A stretch of DNA of 64,000 nucleotides from Apostichopus japonicus (Eukaryota > Echinodermata > Holothuroidea > Aspidochirotida > Stichopodidae), in assembly GCF_037975245.1 (NCBI RefSeq), contig NC_092577.1:17312013-17376012 (forward strand), given 5' to 3'. Under the pieces are notes generated by a model. It was not told where the DNA came from. It saw only the letters and a program-made list of their open reading frames with translations, and made no database searches. Positions 54,720 through 64,000 of this stretch are shown piece after piece. The position numbers were made by a program, and so were the translations under genes. Position 1 is the first letter of the stretch. Each line of letters begins with the position of its first letter.

Positions 54720-55002
54720 TTTATTTTCATAATTGATAACACTATGTTGCCACGACGATGAGAAATTGAAATGGCCTTCATTGTCTTTCCACAAGGAAAG
54801 TGTCTTGCCACGAGGAAAGCGATTTGAAAATCGAATATATTAATAAATACCTCGTTTGTTTTTATATATTAGAATTTTCTAGATATATATGTAAAATATA
54901 GATTAACATAATATATATTAAATCCATTCATGTATAATATATATATTAAATCCACTGATTATAACCTACCAGACAAGTAGCCTACATTTCACCTCTTGGA
55001 AT

Positions 55003-55123
55003 GTCTACGGCCATATCACGTTGACTATACCGGTTCTCGTCCGATCACCGAAGTCAAGCAACGTAGAGCGCAGTCAGTACTTGGATGGGTGACCGCCTGG
55101 GGGAATACTGGGTGCCGCAGGCT
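55003..55123 (+). rRNA. 5S rRNA gene (C12T, T114C, +GG)
   Basis: Next gene 197 bp on. Confidence 0.93.
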
Positions 55124-55199
55124 TTTATTTTCATAATTGATAACACTATGTTGCCACGACGATGAGAAATTGAAATGGCCTACATTGACCTCTTGTTAT

Positions 55200-55318
55200 G
55201 TCTACGGCCACATCACGTTGACTATACCGGTTCTCGTCCGATCACCGAAGTCAAGCAACGTAGAGCGCAGTCAGTACTTGGATGGGTGACCGCCTGGGAA
55301 TACTGGGTGCCGTAGGCT
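55200..55318 (+). rRNA. 5S rRNA gene (canonical)
   Basis: Followed by the TTTTACTTTC marker. Confidence 0.96.
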
Positions 55319-55386
55319 TTTACTTTCATAATTGATAACACGACGATGATGAGAAATTGAAATGGCCTACATTGACCTCTTGTTAT

Positions 55387-55505
55387 GTCTACGGCCACAT
55401 CACGTTGACTATACCGGTTCTCGTCCGATCACCGAAGTCAAGCAACGTAGAGCGCAGTCAGTACTTGGATGGGTGACCGCCTGGGAATACTGGGTGCCGT
55501 AGGCT
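55387..55505 (+). rRNA. 5S rRNA gene (canonical)
   Basis: Next gene 187 bp on. Confidence 0.96.
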
Positions 55506-55573
55506 TTTATTTTCATAATTGATAACACGACGATGATGAGAAATTGAAATGGCCTACATTGACCTCTTTTTAT

Positions 55574-55692
55574 GTCTACGGCCACATCACGATGACTATA
55601 CCGGTTCTCGTCCGATCACCGAAGTCAAGCAACGTAGAGCGCAGTCAGTACTTGGATGGGTGACCGCCTGGGAATACTGGGTGCCGCAGGCT
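55574..55692 (+). rRNA. 5S rRNA gene (T19A, T114C)
   Basis: Behind a short spacer; long spacer follows. Confidence 0.92.
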
Positions 55693-55975
55693 TTTATTTT
55701 CATAATTGATAACACTATGTTGCCACGACGATGAGAAATTGAAATGGCCTTCATTGTCTTTCCACAAGGAAAGTGTCTTGCCACGAGGAAAGCGATTTGA
55801 AAATCGAATATATTAATAAATAACTCGTTTGTTTTTATATATTCGAATTTTCTACATATAGATGTAAAATATAGATTAACATAATATATATTAAATCCAT
55901 TCATGTATAATATATATATTAAATCCACTAATCATAACCTACCAGACAACTAGCCTACATTTCGCCTCTTGGAAT

Positions 55976-56094
55976 GTCTACGGCCACATCACGATGACTA
56001 TACCGGTTCTCGTCCGATCACCGAAGTCAAGCAACGTAGAGCGCAGTCAGTACTTGGATGGGTGACCGCCTGGGAATACTGGGTGCCGTAGGCT
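55976..56094 (+). rRNA. 5S rRNA gene (T19A)
   Basis: 402-bp unit. Confidence 0.93.
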
Positions 56095-56377
56095 TTTATT
56101 TTCATAATTGATAACACTATGTTGCCACGACGATGAGAAATTGAAATGGCCTTCATTGTCTTTCCACAAGGAAAGTGTCTTGCCACGAGGAAAGCGATTT
56201 GAAAATCGAATATATTAATAAATACCTCGTTTGTTTTTATATATTAGAATTTTCTAGATATATATGTAAAATATAGATTAACATAATATATATTAAATCC
56301 ATTCATGTATAATATATATATTAAATCCACTGATCATAACCTACCAGACAAGTAGCCTACATTTCACCTCTTGGAAT

Positions 56378-56496
56378 GTCTACGGCCATATCACGTTGAC
56401 TATACCGGTTCTCGTCCGATCACCGAAGTCAAGCAACGTAGAGCGCAGTCAGTACTTGGATGGGTGACCGCCTGGGAATACTGGGTGCCGCAGGCT
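56378..56496 (+). rRNA. 5S rRNA gene (C12T, T114C)
   Basis: 402-bp unit; spacer with GATGACAAATTG. Confidence 0.95.
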
Positions 56497-56779
56497 TTTA
56501 TTTTCATAATTGATAACACTATGTTGCCACGACGATGACAAATTGAAATGGCCTTCATTGTCTTTCCACAAGGAAAGTGTCTTGCCACGAGGAAAGCGAT
56601 TTGAAAATCGAATATATTAATAAATAACTCGTTTGTTTTTATATATTCGAATTTTCTACATATAGATGTAAAATATAGATTAACATAATATATATTAAAT
56701 CCATTCATGTATAATATATATATTAAATCCACTAATCATAACCTACCAGACAAGTAGCCTACATTTCACCTCTTGGAAT

Positions 56780-56898
56780 GTCTACGGCCATATCACGTTG
56801 ACTATACCGGTTCTCGTCCGATCACCGAAGTCAAGCAACGTAGAGCGCAGTCAGTACTTGGATGGGTGACCGCCTGGGAATACTGGGTGCCGCAGGCT
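56780..56898 (+). rRNA. 5S rRNA gene (C12T, T114C)
   Basis: 402-bp unit; spacer also with GATGACAAATTG. Confidence 0.95.
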
Positions 56899-57181
56899 TT
56901 TATTTTCATAATTGATAACACTATGTTGCCACGACGATGACAAATTGAAATGGCCTTCATTGTCTTTCCACAAGGAAAGTGTCTTGCCACGAGGAAAGCG
57001 ATTTGAAAATCGAATATATTAATAAATACCTCGTTTGTTTTTATATATTAGAATTTTCTAGATATATATGTAAAATATAGATTAACATAATATATATTAA
57101 ATCCATTCATGTATAATATATATATTAAATCCACTGATCATAACCTACCAGACAAGTAGCCTACATTTCACCTCTTGGAAT

Positions 57182-57300
57182 GTCTACGGCCATATCACGT
57201 TGACTATACCGGTTCTCGTCCGATCACCGAAGTCAAGCAACGTAGAGCGCAGTCAGTACTTGGATGGGTGACCGCCTGGGAATACTGGGTGCCGTAGGCT
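57182..57300 (+). rRNA. 5S rRNA gene (C12T)
   Basis: Helices I and II fully paired, with long spacers on both sides. Confidence 0.96.
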
Positions 57301-57583
57301 TTTATTTTCATAATTGATAACACTATGTTGCCACGACGATGAGAAATTGAAATGGCCTTCATTGTCTTTCCACAAGGAAAGTGTCTTGCCACGAGGAAAG
57401 CGATTTGAAAATCGAATATATTAATAAATACCTCGTTTGTTTTTATATATTCGAATTTTCTACATATATATGTAAAATATAGATTAACATAATATATATT
57501 AAATCCATTCATGTATAATATATATATTAAATCCACTGATCATAACCTACCAGACAAGTAGCCTACATTTCACCTCTTGGAAT

Positions 57584-57702
57584 GTCTACGGCCATATCAC
57601 GTTGACTATACCGGTTCTCGTCCGATCACCGAAGTCAAGCAACGTAGAGCGCAGTCAGTACTTGGATGGGTGACCGCCTGGGAATACTGGGTGCCGCAGG
57701 CT
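57584..57702 (+). rRNA. 5S rRNA gene (C12T, T114C)
   Basis: 402-bp unit. Confidence 0.95.
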
Positions 57703-57985
57703 TTTATTTTCATAATTGATAACACTATGTTGCCACGACGATGAGAAATTGAAATGGCCTTCATTGTCTTTCCACAAGGAAAGTGTCTTGCCACGAGGAA
57801 AGCGATTTGAAAATCGAATATATTAATAAATAACTCGTTTGTTTTTATATATTCGAATTTTCTACATATAGATGTAAAATATAGATTAACATAATATATA
57901 TTAAATCCATTCATGTATAATATATATATTAAATCCACTAATCATAACCTACCAGACAACTAGCCTACATTTCGCCTCTTGGAAT

Positions 57986-58104
57986 GTCTACGGCCACATC
58001 ACGATGACTATACCGGTTCTCGTCCGATCACCGAAGTCAAGCAACGTAGAGCGCAGTCAGTACTTGGATGGGTGACCGCCTGGGAATACTGGGTGCCGTA
58101 GGCT
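57986..58104 (+). rRNA. 5S rRNA gene (T19A)
   Basis: 402-bp unit. Confidence 0.93.
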
Positions 58105-58387
58105 TTTATTTTCATAATTGATAACACTATGTTGCCACGACGATGAGAAATTGAAATGGCCTTCATTGTCTTTCCACAAGGAAAGTGTCTTGCCACGAGG
58201 AAAGCGATTTGAAAATCGAATATATTAATAAATACCTCGTTTGTTTTTATATATTAGAATTTTCTAGATATATATGTAAAATATAGATTAACATAATATA
58301 TATTAAATCCATTCATGTATAATATATATATTAAATCCACTGATCATAACCTACCAGACAAGTAGCCTACATTTCACCTCTTGGAAT

Positions 58388-58506
58388 GTCTACGGCCATA
58401 TCACGTTGACTATACCGGTTCTCGTCCGATCACCGAAGTCAAGCAACGTAGAGCGCAGTCAGTACTTGGATGGGTGACCGCCTGGGAATACTGGGTGCCG
58501 CAGGCT
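58388..58506 (+). rRNA. 5S rRNA gene (C12T, T114C)
   Basis: 402-bp unit. Confidence 0.95.
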
Positions 58507-58789
58507 TTTATTTTCATAATTGATAACACTATGTTGCCACGACGATGAGAAATTGAAATGGCCTTCATTGTCTTTCCACAAGGAAAGTGTCTTGCCACGA
58601 GGAAAGCGATTTGAAAATCGAATATATTAATAAATAACTCGTTTGTTTTTATATATTAGAATTTTCTACATATAGATGTAAAATATAGATTAACATAATA
58701 TATATTAAATCCATTCATGTATAATATATATATTAAATCCACTAATCATAACCTACCAGACAACTAGCCTACATTTCGCCTCTTGGAAT

Positions 58790-58908
58790 GTCTACGGCCA
58801 CATCACGATGACTATACCGGTTCTCGTCCGATCACCGAAGTCAAGCAACGTAGAGCGCAGTCAGTACTTGGATGGGTGACCGCCTGGGAATACTGGGTGC
58901 CGTAGGCT
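58790..58908 (+). rRNA. 5S rRNA gene (T19A)
   Basis: 402-bp unit. Confidence 0.93.
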
Positions 58909-59191
58909 TTTATTTTCATAATTGATAACACTATGTTGCCACGACGATGAGAAATTGAAATGGCCTTCATTGTCTTTCCACAAGGAAAGTGTCTTGCCAC
59001 GAGGAAAGCGATTTGAAAATCGAATATATTAATAAATACCTCGTTTGTTTTTATATATTAGAATTTTCTAGATATATATGTAAAATATAGATTAACATAA
59101 TATATATTAAATCCATTCATGTATAATATATATATTAAATCCACTGATCATAACCTACCAGACAAGTAGCCTACATTTCACCTCTTGGAAT

Positions 59192-59310
59192 GTCTACGGC
59201 CATATCACGTTGACTATACCGGTTCTCGTCCGATCACCGAAGTCAAGCAACGTAGAGCGCAGTCAGTACTTGGATGGGTGACCGCCTGGGAATACTGGGT
59301 GCCGCAGGCT
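59192..59310 (+). rRNA. 5S rRNA gene (C12T, T114C)
   Basis: 400-bp unit; spacer with CTCGTTTCTTTT. Confidence 0.95.
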
Positions 59311-59591
59311 TTTATTTTCATAATTGATAACACTATGTTGCCACGACGATGAGAAATTGAAATGGCCTTCATTGTCTTTCCACAAGGAAAGTGTCTTGCC
59401 ACGAGGAAAGCGATTTGAAAATCGAATATATTAATAAATAACTCGTTTCTTTTTATATATTAGAATTGTCTACATATATATGTAAAATACAGATTAACAT
59501 AATATATATTAAATCCATTCATGTATAATATATATTAAATCCACTGATCATAACCTACCAGACAACTAGCCTACATTTCGCCTCTTGGAAT

Positions 59592-59710
59592 GTCTACGGC
59601 CACATCACGATGACTATACCGGTTCTCGTCCGATCACCGAAGTCAAGCAACGTAGAGCGCAGTCAGTACTTGGATGGGTGACCGCCTGGGAATACTGGGT
59701 GCCGTAGGCT
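59592..59710 (+). rRNA. 5S rRNA gene (T19A)
   Basis: Next gene 187 bp on. Confidence 0.93.
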
Positions 59711-59778
59711 TTTATTTTCATAATTGATAACACGACGATGATGAGAAATTGAAATGGTCTACATTGACCTCTTGTTAT

Positions 59779-59897
59779 GTCTACAACCACATCACGTTGA
59801 CTATACCGGTTCTCGTCCGATCACCGATGTCAAGCAACGTAGAGCGCTGTCAGTACTTGGATGGGTGACCGCCTGGGAATACTGGGTGCCGTAGGCT
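59779..59897 (+). rRNA. 5S rRNA gene, degenerate (G7A, G8A, A50T, A70T)
   Basis: GTCTACAACC replaces GTCTACGGCC, opening two adjacent pairs in helix I, on top of the box A and helix V changes. The most altered 5S copy here and probably a pseudogene. The tail reads TTTTCTTTTC. Next gene 187 bp on. Confidence 0.85.
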
Positions 59898-59965
59898 TTT
59901 CTTTTCATAATTGATAACACGACGATGATGAGAAATTGAAATGGCCTACATTGACCTCTTTTTAT

Positions 59966-60084
59966 GTCTACGGCCACATCACGTTGACTATACCGGTTCT
60001 CGTCCGATCACCGAAGTCAAGCAACGTAGAGCGCAGTCAGTACTTGGATGGGTGACCGCCTGGGAATACTGGGTGCCGCAGGCT
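59966..60084 (+). rRNA. 5S rRNA gene (T114C)
   Basis: 402-bp unit. Confidence 0.95.
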
Positions 60085-60367
60085 TTTATTTTCATAATTG
60101 ATAACACTATGTTGCCACGACGATGAGAAATTGAAATGGCCTTCATTGTCTTTCCACAAGGAAAGTGTCTTGCCACGAGGAAAGCGATTTGAAAATCGAA
60201 TATATTAATAAATAACTCGTTTGTTTTTATATATTCGAATTTTCTACATATAGATGTAAAATATAGATTAACATAATATATATTAAATCCATTCATGTAT
60301 AATATATATATTAAATCCACTAATCATAACCTACCAGACAACTAGCCTACATTTCGCCTCTTGGAAT

Positions 60368-60486
60368 GTCTACGGCCACATCACGATGACTATACCGGTT
60401 CTCGTCCGATCACCGAAGTCAAGCAACGTAGAGCGCAGTCAGTACTTGGATGGGTGACCGCCTGGGAATACTGGGTGCCGTAGGCT
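60368..60486 (+). rRNA. 5S rRNA gene (T19A)
   Basis: 402-bp unit. Confidence 0.93.
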
Positions 60487-60769
60487 TTTATTTTCATAAT
60501 TGATAACACTATGTTGCCACGACGATGAGAAATTGAAATGGCCTTCATTGTCTTTCCACAAGGAAAGTGTCTTGCCACGAGGAAAGCGATTTGAAAATCG
60601 AATATATTAATAAATACCTCGTTTGTTTTTATATATTAGAATTTTCTAGATATATATGTAAAATATAGATTAACATAATATATATTAAATCCATTCATGT
60701 ATAATATATATATTAAATCCACTGATCATAACCTACCAGACAAGTAGCCTACATTTCACCTCTTGGAAT

Positions 60770-60888
60770 GTCTACGGCCATATCACGTTGACTATACCGG
60801 TTCTCGTCCGATCACCGAAGTCAAGCAACGTAGAGCGCAGTCAGTACTTGGATGGGTGACCGCCTGGGAATACTGGGTGCCGCAGGCT
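60770..60888 (+). rRNA. 5S rRNA gene (C12T, T114C)
   Basis: 402-bp unit. Confidence 0.95.
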
Positions 60889-61171
60889 TTTATTTTCATA
60901 ATTGATAACACTATGTTGCCACGACGATGAGAAATTGAAATGGCCTTCATTGTCTTTCCACAAGGAAAGTGTCTTGCCACGAGGAAAGCGATTTGAAAAT
61001 CGAATATATTAATAAATAACTCGTTTGTTTTTATATATTCGAATTTTCTACATATAGATGTAAAATATAGATTAACATAATATATATTAAATCCATTCAT
61101 GTATAATATATATATTAAATCCACTAATCATAACCTACCAGACAACTAGCCTACATTTCGCCTCTTGGAAT

Positions 61172-61290
61172 GTCTACGGCCACATCACGATGACTATACC
61201 GGTTCTCGTCCGATCACCGAAGTCAAGCAACGTAGAGCGCAGTCAGTACTTGGATGGGTGACCGCCTGGGAATACTGGGTGCCGTAGGCT
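61172..61290 (+). rRNA. 5S rRNA gene (T19A)
   Basis: 402-bp unit. Confidence 0.93.
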
Positions 61291-61573
61291 TTTATTTTCA
61301 TAATTGATAACACTATGTTGCCACGACGATGAGAAATTGAAATGGCCTTCATTGTCTTTCCACAAGGAAAGTGTCTTGCCACGAGGAAAGCGATTTGAAA
61401 ATCGAATATATTAATAAATACCTCGTTTGTTTTTATATATTAGAATTTTCTAGATATATATGTAAAATATAGATTAACATAATATATATTAAATCCATTC
61501 ATGTATAATATATATATTAAATCCACTGATCATAACCTACCAGACAAGTAGCCTACATTTCACCTCTTGGAAT

Positions 61574-61692
61574 GTCTACGGCCATATCACGTTGACTATA
61601 CCGGTTCTCGTCCGATCACCGAAGTCAAGCAACGTAGAGCGCAGTCAGTACTTGGATGGGTGACCGCCTGGGAATACTGGGTGCCGTAGGCT
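61574..61692 (+). rRNA. 5S rRNA gene (C12T)
   Basis: Helices I and II fully paired. Next gene 187 bp on. Confidence 0.96.
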
Positions 61693-61760
61693 TTTATTTT
61701 CATAATTGATAACACGACGATGATGAGAAATTGAAATGGTCTACATTGACCTCTTGTTAT

Positions 61761-61879
61761 GTCTACGGCCACATCACGTTGACTATACCGGTTCTCGTCC
61801 GATCACCGATGTCAAGCAACGTAGAGCGCAGTCAGTACTTGGATGGGTGACCGCCTGGGAATACTGGGTGCCGTAGGCT
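61761..61879 (+). rRNA. 5S rRNA gene (A50T)
   Basis: Next gene 196 bp on; the only A50T gene followed by the longer short spacer. Confidence 0.91.
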
Positions 61880-61956
61880 TTTATTTTTTATAATTGATAA
61901 CACTATGTTGCCACGACGATGAGAAATTGAAATGGCCTACATTGACCGGTTTTTAT

Positions 61957-62075
61957 GTCTACGGCCACATCACGTTGACTATACCGGTTCTCGTCCGATC
62001 ACCGAAGTCAAGCAACGTAGAGCGCAGTCAGTACTTGGATGGGTGACCGCCTGGGAATACTGGGTGCCGTAGGCT
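61957..62075 (+). rRNA. 5S rRNA gene (canonical)
   Basis: Upstream bases CCGGTTTTTAT. Followed by a long spacer (402 bp). Confidence 0.96.
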
Positions 62076-62358
62076 TTTATTTTCATAATTGATAACACTA
62101 TGTTGCCACGACGATGAGAAATTGAAATGGCCTTCATTGTCTTTCCACAAGGAAAGTGTCTTGCCACGAGGAAAGCGATTTGAAAATCGAATATATTAAT
62201 AAATACCTCGTTTGTTTTTATATATTAGAATTTTCTAGATATATATGTAAAATATAGATTAACATAATATATATTAAATCCATTCATGTATAATATATAT
62301 ATTAAATCCACTGATCATAACCTACCAGACAAGTAGCCTACATTTCACCTCTTGGAAT

Positions 62359-62477
62359 GTCTACGGCCATATCACGTTGACTATACCGGTTCTCGTCCGA
62401 TCACCGAAGTCAAGCAACGTAGAGCGCAGTCAGTACTTGGATGGGTGACCGCCTGGGAATACTGGGTGCCGCAGGCT
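62359..62477 (+). rRNA. 5S rRNA gene (C12T, T114C)
   Basis: 402-bp unit. Confidence 0.95.
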
Positions 62478-62760
62478 TTTATTTTCATAATTGATAACAC
62501 TATGTTGCCACGACGATGAGAAATTGAAATGGCCTTCATTGTCTTTCCACAAGGAAAGTGTCTTGCCACGAGGAAAGCGATTTGAAAATCGAATATATTA
62601 ATAAATAACTCGTTTGTTTTTATATATTCGAATTTTCTACATATAGATGTAAAATATAGATTAACATAATATATATTAAATCCATTCATGTATAATATAT
62701 ATATTAAATCCACTAATCATAACCTACCAGACAACTAGCCTACATTTCGCCTCTTGGAAT

Positions 62761-62879
62761 GTCTACGGCCACATCACGATGACTATACCGGTTCTCGTCC
62801 GATCACCGAAGTCAAGCAACGTAGAGCGCAGTCAGTACTTGGATGGGTGACCGCCTGGGAATACTGGGTGCCGTAGGCT
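62761..62879 (+). rRNA. 5S rRNA gene (T19A)
   Basis: 402-bp unit. Confidence 0.93.
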
Positions 62880-63162
62880 TTTATTTTCATAATTGATAAC
62901 ACTATGTTGCCACGACGATGAGAAATTGAAATGGCCTTCATTGTCTTTCCACAAGGAAAGTGTCTTGCCACGAGGAAAGCGATTTGAAAATCGAATATAT
63001 TAATAAATACCTCGTTTGTTTTTATATATTAGAATTTTCTAGATATATATGTAAAATATAGATTAACATAATATATATTAAATCCATTCATGTATAATAT
63101 ATATATTAAATCCACTGATCATAACCTACCAGACAAGTAGCCTACATTTCACCTCTTGGAAT

Positions 63163-63283
63163 GTCTACGGCCATATCACGTTGACTATACCGGTTCTCGT
63201 CCGATCACCGAAGTCAAGCAACGTAGAGCGCAGTCAGTACTTGGATGGGTGACCGCCTGGGGGAATACTGGGTGCCGCAGGCT
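63163..63283 (+). rRNA. 5S rRNA gene (C12T, T114C, +GG)
   Basis: Next gene 197 bp on; spacer with ATGTGGCCACG for ATGTTGCCACG. Confidence 0.93.
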
Positions 63284-63359
63284 TTTATTTTCATAATTGA
63301 TAACACTATGTGGCCACGACGATGAGAAATTGAAATGGCCTACATTGACCTCTTGTTAT

Positions 63360-63478
63360 GTCTACGGCCACATCACGTTGACTATACCGGTTCTCGTCCG
63401 ATCACCGAAGTCAAGCAACGTAGAGCGCAGTCAGTACTTGGATGGGTGACCGCCTGGGAATACTGGGTGCCGTAGGCT
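63360..63478 (+). rRNA. 5S rRNA gene (canonical)
   Basis: Next gene 187 bp on. Confidence 0.96.
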
Positions 63479-63546
63479 TTTATTTTCATAATTGATAACA
63501 CGACGATGATGAGAAATTGAAATGGTCTACATTGACCTCTTGTTAT

Positions 63547-63664
63547 GTCTACGGCCACATCACGTTGACTATACCGTTCTCGTCCGATCACCGATGTCAA
63601 GCAACGTAGAGCGCAGTCAGTACTTGGATGGGTGACCGCCTGGGAATACTGGGTGCCGTAGGCT
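63547..63664 (+). rRNA. 5S rRNA gene (one G deleted at 30/31, A50T)
   Basis: ATACCGTTC replaces ATACCGGTTC near 63576, shortening the helix III strand by one base; box A is also changed. Probably non-functional. Next gene 186 bp on. Confidence 0.87.
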
Positions 63665-63732
63665 TTTATTTTCATAATTGATAACACGACGATGATGAGA
63701 AATTGAAATGGCCTACATTGACCTCTTTTTAT

Positions 63733-63851
63733 GTCTACGGCCACATCACGTTGACTATACCGGTTCTCGTCCGATCACCGAAGTCAAGCAACGTAGAGCG
63801 CAGTCAGTACTTGGATGGGTGACCGCCTGGGAATACTGGGTGCCGCAGGCT
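63733..63851 (+). rRNA. 5S rRNA gene (T114C)
   Basis: Last gene; its long spacer runs off the window at 64000. Confidence 0.95.
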
Positions 63852-64000
63852 TTTATTTTCATAATTGATAACACTATGTTGCCACGACGATGAGAAATTG
63901 AAATGGCCTTCATTGTCTTTCCACAAGGAAAGTGTCTTGCCACGAGGAAAGCGATTTGAAAATCGAATATATTAATAAATAACTCGTTTGTTTTTATATA

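Larger units (their letters stand above)
54137..64000 (+). repeat. 5S rDNA tandem array, block 6
   Basis: Thirty complete 5S genes from LINE copy 5 to the window end, which falls inside a long spacer. Mostly 402-bp units with T19A and C12T+T114C genes alternating; four canonical genes only (55200, 55387, 61957, 63360) plus two fully paired C12T genes. Confidence 0.97.

Noticed and set aside
63382-63744. 120-aa minus-strand frame near the right end
   Set aside because: It arises from the single-base deletion in the 5S gene at 63547 joining two shadow frames.

Overview
This window is a tandem array of 5S ribosomal RNA genes from a eukaryote, interrupted five times by nearly identical copies of one non-LTR (LINE) retrotransposon. 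I count 132 complete 5S genes plus one cut by the left edge, all on the + strand. The 5S sequence (helix I ends GTCTACGGC/GCCGTAGGC, the A-box region and the GGATGGGTGACC segment, then a T-run) is of metazoan invertebrate type. Nothing here narrows the animal further. No host protein gene is present.

Layout: 5S block 1 (1-7634, 24 genes plus the partial one); LINE copy 1 (7635-12231); block 2 (12232-14612, 8 genes); LINE copy 2 (14613-19209); block 3 (19210-25119, 20 genes); LINE copy 3 (25120-29716); block 4 (29717-36431, 23 genes); LINE copy 4 (36432-41020); block 5 (41021-49539, 27 genes); LINE copy 5 (49540-54136); block 6 (54137-64000, 30 genes). Repeat units come in about three lengths: about 187 bp and about 195-197 bp (short spacer) and about 400-404 bp (long spacer with a 206-bp AT-rich extra segment). 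Units are organised in higher-order repeats, for example 1,590 bp at 1-3180, 595 bp at 3737-4926 and 1,778 bp at 32132-36090.

5S variants, numbered from G1 of the gene: C12T (neutral; both bases occur in animal 5S), T19A (A19-A59 mismatch in helix II, about 40 genes), T114C (A5-C114 mismatch in helix I, about 56 genes), +GG (two extra G after G99 beside loop E, 24 genes, always with T114C), A50T (first base of box A, 9 genes), and rarer changes. Only about 32 of the 133 genes keep helices I and II fully paired without an insertion or another listed change. 'Canonical' in the entries means none of these changes.

The LINE is about 4.6 kb: a 5' UTR with a small tandem repeat, ORF1 (413 aa, three CCHC zinc knuckles), ORF2 (979 aa, AP-type endonuclease plus reverse transcriptase) overlapping ORF1 by 38 nt, a 3' UTR with a strong hairpin, and an (AAAT)n tail. 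All five copies lie in the same orientation as the 5S genes and at exactly position +342 of a long unit of the C12T+T114C type. They also share most flanking variants, so they most likely spread by unequal exchange of array segments after one insertion. Copies 1, 3, 4 and 5 have intact ORFs. Copy 2 has a stop in ORF1 and a frameshift in ORF2.
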